Below are positions 29,301 to 38,500 of a DNA stretch of 47,500 bases, one piece after another; the stretch's first letter is position 1; every line of letters begins with the position of its first letter. A program made the translations under genes and the position numbers. Source of the DNA: Symbiodinium natans (taxonomy: Eukaryota; Sar; Dinophyceae; Suessiales; Symbiodiniaceae); NCBI GenBank assembly GCA_905221605.1, contig CAJNDS010002116.1:55001-102500 (forward strand). Direction: 5' to 3'. Below the pieces are notes generated by a model, which saw only the letters and a program-made list of their open reading frames with translations, was not told where the DNA came from and ran no database searches.

Positions 29301-32300
29301 CCAGAGCCTCAGCCCTTACCTCTCCCCAACCTTACAACTTGGGTTCGGGTTTAGGTTTTAGGGTTTAGGGTTTAGGGTTTAGGGTAACTCCCCAAGCCCC
29401 AAGCCCTAAAAGCAACCCCAAGGTTGAGGCGGACAGAAAGCGCGAGAAAGCTTCCAGACGCCCACGCAGTTCAACCATCAACTTATAGTAGCGAAACTAG
29501 CGGAGTAGGTTCCCTACGTAATCCCTAAAGGGCTATATCGGGGATAAAGGGCTCTTAAAGCCCGAATCCCATTACGAACAAGCAAGCCGCAAGTGCGATC
29601 CCTTCGCCAGGGTTCTGTAGGCACCAGCATCCCTATTTCCTAAACCCTAAACCCTAACCCCTAAACCCTAAACCCTAAACCCTAAACCGCCCTATTCAGA
29701 GCTTGCAAGCAAGCAGCGACCCCATTGACCTGAACTCCAGGGTCTTCCTGGTGCGTTAAGCGGCCTTTGGTGACCTCTCCGGTTTCGCGTCATCGGCTCC
29801 ACGTGTGTACGCTGCGCTTGGGCTGCCCCAGGCTCAGGCTCCCCTAAACCCTAAACCCTAAACCCCATACCCTAAACCCTAATCCCTAAACCCTAAACCC
29901 TGAACCCTAAACAACCCTAAACCCTAAACCCCAAAACCCTGAAACCCTGAAACGGTCATTTGCTGCCGCTTCCACTGTCGCCGCTGCAGCGCCGTCCGCC
30001 CTCCATCTTGTCTTTCCACCTCGTCGGGTCTGCCTTCCATCTTTTCATCTCGCCGTGTCCGCCTTCCATCTTTTCCGGTTTCCCAAAGAAGCCCTAAAAG
30101 CTAAACCCTAAACCCTAAACCCTAAACCCTAAACCCTAAACGGATTTAGGGTTCAGGGTTTGGGGTTGCGGTTATTGGTGGTTTAGTGGGGTTCCGAAAC
30201 CAAACCGTCAATGGGAAGAGGGTCATGGGTTTTGAAGGGTCTTCCAGCTCATGTCTCATGTCCCCCACTGCGAAATCCCTCCTTGAAAAAAGGGTGCAAA
30301 AACCAACTGAAAACATTAAACAAGCTGTTATGGTAGGGGCGTAAACAAATAAAGTACCGACCCTTATACTTACCTGTGTGTGTGCGCACCGTATCGACTA
30401 CGACGGCCAATATGGGGAGTGGTTGGTTCCAACCTTGGGTCCCCGAAAGCGCACATTCCATGAGTATGGAACACCTTTACCCAAGGTTTTAGCAAGTCAC
30501 CTTCTTTAAGATGGCCCAAACCTTATAAGCCGAAACCCTGAAAACTGAGACCTTACCCCCTAAACCCTACACTGGCCGCTCCACTCCCGGCGCACCACGG
30601 ACGACACGCGGTCGAAACGGAAACCGTCAAAGCCATACTCCACCTCAGCTGTATCGGCGCATGGGGTTAAGAGGGGTTCGGGTCATGGTGGAGGGGGTGG
30701 AGGGTTGAGGGTGTATGGTAACTCTTGGGAAACTTCCAGATAGCAGATACTCGGACCCAACAAACACCGAAGCACTCTCTTCAGATGTAGCTGCGAAGCG
30801 AGGGTTCTCTCAAGGTCTTGCGCCCATTTTTTTCATCCTAGGCTGCCCAGTAAGCTTAAAAAGGGTGCCCTCTTTTTGCTTAAAGGGGTTGATAAGGGAA
30901 CCTAAGCCCCCCCTAAAAAAGGGAATAAGGGCACTACTGGGCATCCTAGCATCCATGGAGTTGCTGGACCGGGAGCGCAGACCATGGCTACACCTGTAAG
31001 CGCCTGGTGTCGACATATGTACGGAGGCCCCCAGGTCCTATACCCTACACCCGGGGAAGGCCAAGATGCCACTGGGCTGTTTCCAGTTTTCCTGTCCTAA
31101 GGGTTCTGAGAGTGTACGGGCTTATAGGGTGTAATGACGACACCCGAAACCCTAAACCCTCGTCTTCCCATGGAGTCTTTACGCCCAGGATCAAGGCAGA
31201 GCATCGGAAAACAGAGCCTCCGAAACAGGGTTTAGGGCTAAGGCTAAGGGTGAAGCAGTGCAGGGTTTAGGGTGTAGTATTTAGTGTGCGGACATGCCCA
31301 CCCCCCAGGCCCACCCAATCACAACTCGCAGCGAGCCAAACCAGAGCCAGCCCAGACCAAGCCCAAAGCCAGTCCAAATCACATGTCAAACATGCTTCGG
31401 GGACACTTGAGTCACTTAGGCCACTTGGACACTTGAAATCTGAGGACACTCGAAATCCGCAATGCCTGTGGCGACAAAGGCTACTCTGCATACATGCTGT
31501 CCCCCCACCTCTTTCGTTCTGTCTCTCCCTCTCCCTCCACCTCCCAACCAAAACCAACAGAATAGAGAAACACTGTCAGGGAGAGAACATGAGAGAGAAG
31601 TAGTAGTAGCTCGTTTCACGTTGTGTCTGCAGTGGCATGAGAGCCATCACTTGTAGTTGCTGTGCCCTGTTTGCACATGGCGCCAGTTGCCTGATATGCT
31701 TTTCGCATGCCAAGGCCGTGTCACTTGGGTTTCTTGGGACCCTCGGGACACATGCAACCCTTGGGACAATTTTGACAAACTTCGGGCAAACTTTCTGGGG
31801 CTCGCTTGGAACACCTCATTGGGACACCGGGGCTACTTGGTACGCTTCGGAAATGCTCTTGGATGATTTGAGGACCTTTGGTCCAAGCATCACTTGGGTC
31901 ACTTTGCACACTCTGGCAAACTTTTTCGCCAAGTTTGGGAACCTTGGGGTCATTTGTGCTTCTGGGTCACCTGGGGCCTCCTTCAACATTTGTGAGGGAA
32001 CTTCCAGACAAAGCTCGGCATCTAGCTCGGACCCTAAACCCTAAACCCTAAACCCTAAACCCCAAACCCCAAACCCAAAACCCTAAACCCTAAACCCTAA
32101 ACCCAACTAGCCTTAAAACCCCACCCTAAGAGCTCTAAGGGCACTAAGGGAATAAAATAACCCCCGCATGCACCGGAAGAAACCCTTGACCGCAAGGCCC
32201 TAAACCCCAAACCCTAAACCCCAAACCCGAAACCCTAAACCCCAAACCCTAAACCCCAAACCCCAAACCCGAAACCCCAACCCCACGACCCCGAAGCTTC

Positions 32301-35300
32301 CGCACCGGGATCCCGCGCCATCCAGTATGCCAAATTACCTCGGCTTCACCAAGCGAGGGTTTAGGCTTGGGCCCGTGGCGCAACCCGCAAGCGCGGCATC
32401 TCGCGCTGATAAGATTCCTCAACCCTAAACCCTAAACCCTAAACCCTAACCCTAAACCCTATACCCTAAACCCTAAACCCTACACCCTAAACCCTAAACA
32501 GCATCCTGAGCCACCAGTCGCAGATGGGGTTCGGGTTGGAGTCGGATGTGTTCAAGGTTCGGTAGCCTTGATAAAAACCCTAAACGATACTCCCCTTAGA
32601 ACCTTAATAAAAACAATTCTTAATATCCTCTTGGGTTTTATATAAACAAGAAGAAAAACTAATTCCCAAGGGGGATATAGTAAACCCGAAGTGCAATGTC
32701 AAGGCCCCAATACAGGCGCCTGCAGGATTACCAAGCGTCTCCCGTAAAATTTCGCTTAAACCGCCATGCATGGCAAACTTTGCGAACCTCCGACTCGAAG
32801 AAGCACCTATAAGCCCTTTAAGCCCGAAAGTCCCGAAGTCACGTGTAAAAGTTTACCCCATCTTCTGCTAATCGACGCGTGGTGAGGAAGGCCATCTTTC
32901 AAGTTGCTGGGTTTTCCTGAATCCTGAATGCTACAGCAAAGTATGGCTGATGGCGAAGGGGAAAGGGCCCAACACTTTCTGATGCCTAGAAGAAACCCTG
33001 AACACCGAAAGCCTCTTGGCCCTGTTAAGCCCTCAGTGAACCTTTCCTGGATTCTTCGAGGGCCTTGATTCTGGGCCAAGTGGCTCAGGAGGAAGCGGAC
33101 CACCTTGGTGCAAACCCGGGGTGAACGTCTCCGAGCTTGACTAGGTCTTTGGGTGTTTGAGGCTTGCCTAGGTCTGCTTTTCATCATGTCAGCGATAAGC
33201 CCTGAGAAATTGTGGGTTTGGGGTTTCCTAGGCTTACCAGAGACCCCAAAAGACCTTTCAAAGCCCTAGGATGCACACTCCCCATATCATAAACCCCACA
33301 GCTGACAGGCACTCTGGGCCGAAGGCGGCATTTCTGGCTTACTTCAAGCCACAGTCCACCGCCCGTCCATTTGCAACAGCTGTAGGGTTTCGATCGCTCA
33401 TGCAGACTGGTATGTAAGGACCATAAGCTCCACTGCCAACCTTGTCGGCAACAGCAAGGCAAAGTCCATGGGTTTAGGGTTTAGGGTTTAGGGTTTAGGG
33501 TTTAGGGTTTAGGGTTTAGGGTTTAGGGTTTAGGGTTTAGGGTTTCCGAATGAGCACTTCCCAGCCAAAGCACCAGCACATGTCAACCACATCGCCTTGT
33601 GTGACCAGCGCCCTCCCCCCCTCCCCCCCCCTCCCCCTCCCCCCCCGCCCCCGCCCCCGCCCCCGCGCATAGAGCCCTTAGACCTCAGGCCAGCCTTAGG
33701 CTTGCGTAGATGGATATATGCGATGGGAGGAAAAATCTGCGATCAGATGCCATGCTTTATCTCCAGACCCGCCCTGCCATCTGACTTCATTGTCTCCTCA
33801 ACTTGGGTCGCTTCTTTAGGGTTTAGGGTTTAGGGTCTAGGGTGCTTAGTCGCGCACCAAACTCGTGCAACACCAAGGCTGGAGCTCAGCCGCTCTTCAA
33901 ACCCCCAAAGATAAAGGCTAGTTTCCATGGCTCCCTTACTGCCTAAGCACCTTACTGAGCTTTGCAATAAACCCTTTTGAAATGCATTTAAGGAAAGAGC
34001 GGACATTGAACTAACCTGCCAACTGTCTCCAATAACCAAAGCCACAAGGCCACAAGGTGTTGAACAGACTGCCAGCTTGCTTTGGGGTTTAGGGCTTAGG
34101 GTATTAGGGTTTAGGTTTAGGCTTTAGGGCTTTAGGGCTTTAGGGCTTTAGGACTTTAGGGCTTTAGGGCTTTAGGGCTTTAGGGCTTTAGGGCTTTAGG
34201 GCTTTAGGGCTTTAGGGCTTTAGGGACCTCAAACCCCTAACCTCTGCTTCTTCAACTCGAAACCTTCCGCCCCCAAACCCTGGTAACCCTAAGCCTTCAA
34301 TCCCAAACCCTAAACAAGCCTAAGCCCTACACCTCAAACCCCAAGCCCTCCACGGCTTTGTGGCTTTAAGGCTCGGGCCTTAGAGGTTGTGATGCGAACG
34401 ACTTCGGCAGATGTGCTATATATAGGGTTTGGGGCATAGGGTGTTGGGTCTCGGGTATAGGGGTTTAAACCCCAAACCCCAAACCCCAAACCCCAAACCC
34501 CAAACCCCAAACCCTAAACCCTAAACCCTAAACCCTAAACCCTGAACCCTAACCCCTAAACCCTAAACCCGAAACCAAGCCAAGGGACTTCCGGCTCCTC
34601 GTAGTCGAAAAGCCTGGACCGCAAAGGCTCGCAAGCGACGAAGAAGCCCACACTCCTAAATCCTAAGCGCTTAAGGCTTAGGGGTCCTAAACCCTAAACC
34701 CTAAACCCTTGACCCAGCGCAGGGTTGATGCGCGCCGCAGGGGCCCTTCGTCTAAAGCCTCGTGCCATAATATAGGTGCCCAATTTTCAGGAGCCGCTTT
34801 CCCCTAAAACCCCAAACCCTAAAACCCAAAACCCCCTAAAACCCCCAACCCCAACCCCAAACCCAAACCCCAAACCCTAAACCCCAAGGCCCTGTACGAA
34901 AAAAGCACGAAACTCTTCGCATGGTGAAACCGTCAACACGAATCGTGCAACCCCGATGCTTTAGTTTAGGGTTAAGGGTTAAGGGTTTAGGATTTAGGGT
35001 TTGGGGAAAGCATGGTAGCTATACTTAGCGTAAATCGGGGACCCAAAACAGCACTTTAGAACTATCCATGGACCTCGAAGTGTGGCACCATGCCGTAAAC
35101 CCACCTTCCGACCCTACTTATATCCATCCCATAAAAACCCTAGCCCCGTGAACACCTGAACCACCAAGCGTAAACCTACGAAATCCCCTAAACCCGGGCT
35201 CCCTAAAACCTTGACCCCGAACTCCCTGAACGCCATCTAAACACAAGCCCAAAGCCCTAATTAAACCCTAAACCCTAAGCCCTAAACCCTAAACCCTACA

Positions 35301-35481
35301 CCCTTTATCAAGAATGAACCAACAACTAGCTCTAAAAACACGCCCAGGGCCGTTAAACCCTAAGCCAAGAAGCCTCGCCCCGCTGATGGGATCTGTGGAG
35401 CCACTGGTGGTACCTCGACGATTAAGGGTTTAGGGTTTCGGGGTTTAGGGGTTCGGGCTTGAAGGTTTTGGGAGGACGGGA

Positions 35482-35514
<33 letters not shown>

Positions 35515-38500
35515 GGGTTGGGATTACTAACAGTCCTTCATAGGGACTTTCATAGGGGGTACTACAATCCCATGAAGGACTGTTCGTATAAGGGGTAACA
35601 TCACAACCGGGTTTAGGGTTTAGGGTTTACGGTTTCGGGTTTCGGTCTAGGGCTTATTCATCCGCTCAGCATTCTGCGAACGAAGCCTCGTGCCGGCCTC
35701 AACCGATGAAAGCCTACTAGCCCCTAGACCTCAAACCCTAAACCTTAAACGCCATACCTGAAACCCTTAAACCCTACTCCAAACAATACTCTAAACCCTA
35801 AACCCTAAACCCTAATACCTCAGGGAATTCTAAGACCTGCCGAGGGCACGGAAGTAGTGCTCGGGCAGGCCGTCATCACACCAGGCCGCCCCCTTTCGTG
35901 AAAAAGGAAGGGTTTAGTTAGGCTTAGGGTTTAGGGTTTAGGGTCTAGGGTCTAGGCCCTTGGCCGGACCATTCACAACTGCTGAGGGAGCGTGGCCCCA
36001 GGGCTTAGGGGGGCTACTCGTGAAAGGGGCTGGCATGGCGGTTTAGGGTTTAAGGCTTCGGGTTTAGGGGTTAGGGTGTGGGAAGCCCCCTAAACCCAAG
36101 AATCTCATCCTAGGCAGATGGATAGAAGGACCCTGGTAGCAAAATTCCTACAGAGCCCTCCACTCTGCAAGATAAATGCCATTTAACCCGAAATCCCTAA
36201 ATGCCCTAGATGATTGGGCTCAAAGCCTAATGTAGGGTCCGGATTTAATTACTAATAGTATTAAAAAATAGTGTCCCTTTGTACTTATACGATAATCGCC
36301 CCCCAAAACACTATTCTAATTATTAGTAGGGAATGGGGGAATGAGGTACCCTATATAATCCCTTTTAAAGGGTATAGATAGGGCCCTAATTCCCTCATTC
36401 CCTGCTAGCCAACAGTGAGGAATGTGCTTTCCGGTGCGTTTTCCTCGGGACTGTAAGGCGTCTTTGGCTTGTACATGGCTGGCCCTTTGAACCTCAAAGA
36501 GAATGTGCTCTGACAACTTCTGTATTGTAAAGGAGATGTGTTTCTTCGAATGATTCGAGTGTAAGTTGCTTTCTTGCATGTGTTTTACAGGGGCGTGTTT
36601 CTTCGAAGGCAAGGTGCTCTCTTGTTTGCTCACAGGGATCTTTCATGCACCGTGCGCGTAGACCTCTGCAATCGATACGACGGACTCTCGACCATTACCT
36701 GTCGGGTACGTTGCATGTCGCCTCGATCTCGTCGGGCGGGCCAAGGCCCCTAAACCCTAAACCCTAAACCCTAAACCCTAAACCCTAAACCCTAAACCCT
36801 AAACCCTAAACCCTAAACCCTAAACCCTAAACCCTAAACCCTAAACCCGGACCACAGGCTTGAACATTTTCGTCACGCGTTCCAGGTTTGCATTTTTGCG
36901 GCGTTGGTCCGATCCGGCCCCTCTCCGAATATCCGCAGTTCTAAAACAAGGGGTTCAACAAGGGTGTCGGGTTCAGGGTTTGGGAGTTCGGGTTTTCGCG
37001 TTGAGGGACAAGATGACCGGAAAGTAGTGTCGTTTCCTTCTAGGGGCTCCGAGTCCTTCAGACAAAGACTGGCCGAGGCCACAGGGGGGCGCGCTCTGGG
37101 TACTGATTCGAAACCTCTCACCCCACACACTAAAAGGGCGAGAAAAGGAGCGCAAGGAGGGTGCCTAAATCCTACCAAAACCTGATGCCGCCTCGTGCGA
37201 GGGGCTCATGTAGACGCGGAGCCCCGCATTGTGTGCCTTGCCAGTGTAGGGGCTAGGTAAGGGTTTGGGATTTAGGTCTTAGGGCTTGGGGTTTAGGGTT
37301 TGGAGTGGGTACATAGAGGATGATCCGGGGGTGTGAACCAAATTTGCAACGTAGGTGCAGGCCTCAATGTTTGGGAGCCTGTAGGGGTTCACCCTAACCC
37401 CGAACACTTCAATCAGCGGATGAGAAAACCTGGGATCTCGAAGCACCCCTGATCCCTAAATCCAAGACCACGGCTGTGCCTTGTGTGCCTTTGAGTGTTG
37501 TGTCTGATGGTTGAACGTAGCTTAGGGCCCCAAACAAGCACATAAACGAAAAAAATCTTGGGAAAGGGATATCCCATATAAACCCACTTCTAATGAAGCC
37601 CAATAAGGTAGGGATATCCCTATACAATGCTTATGCTTATGTCCTGTTAGGGTCCCGAATAGCTGCTTGGCTCTTGTGTTCGTTGGGCACCATCCGAATC
37701 TTGAAAGCGGCTGCACCAAGGATTTAGGAATGTGGCCAGCTTGGCCAGAGGAAGCAGCCTGCTACTTGGACCTTCCTGGGTAGTAACATAAGTAGGGTTC
37801 TAAGTAGCCATGCGTAGGATGATGCTGTAGTAGTTCTTATCACCCTACTTATAACGATCCACGAAGCTCCACGTGTGGCTTACGGTCTCAACCGGATCGT
37901 GTGAGCGCTGCTCTCCCTTTCAGCGCTGCCGGTGCCTGTAACCCTCCAGCTGTCTGCAAATGAAATTTGTTGGGCTTCGGGTTTAGGGTTTAAGGTTCAG
38001 GCAGAAGCCCAAAGAACATTCTCCCCTGACATTTCTCCCTCCGCCATTAAAACGAAAGTACTCAGAGGTGCTTCTATCATGCCTGTGATGGACCTGGAAC
38101 TAGCACGCTCGGTGCTGTGTTCGGGGGGTTCTTACTCTTCAGCGAGGGCAGCCCGACTGTCGCCCTCAGACACACAGAGCCCCTTATAGACGAAGCGCGG
38201 CAGATTGCAAGAAAGGATGTAGAAAACTCAGCCCGGGAGGAGGGTTGAGGGTGCAGGGTTCAGGGTTTAGATTGCTTGGTGCCCTGTTTTGCTACTCGGT
38301 AATAACTTATAGGAATTGGGGAATTGGGGGGGGGGGGATCTACACCCCAAACCCTACACCCTTGGGGAGATCTACTTTCTGGGTTCTGGCTACTGGGTGG
38401 CAGGGCCTCTGCCACAAAGTCTTGCAAGTCCTCGGGCGTGCCGAGCATGGCGCAGGGCGCGAAGTAGGCGCAAGGCCTGAGGGGCGGAGGTGGGTGGGGG

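Larger units (their letters stand above)
30644..33076 (-). other. Intron with family A repeat and inverse minisatellite
   Basis: Lies between VVRFLLSHL and EYGFDGFRFD. It contains a family A element near 30.85 kb, the reverse-oriented CACTTG minisatellite at about 31.4-32.0 kb and three CCCTAAA arrays at 32.0-32.5 kb. Confidence 0.55.

Noticed and set aside
29223-29327. Open minus segment SSRQIYAQYGRWLPEDTKK
   Set aside because: Very protein-like, but the flanking branching-enzyme exons join in phase without it and the family spacing is already exact; kept only as a caution.
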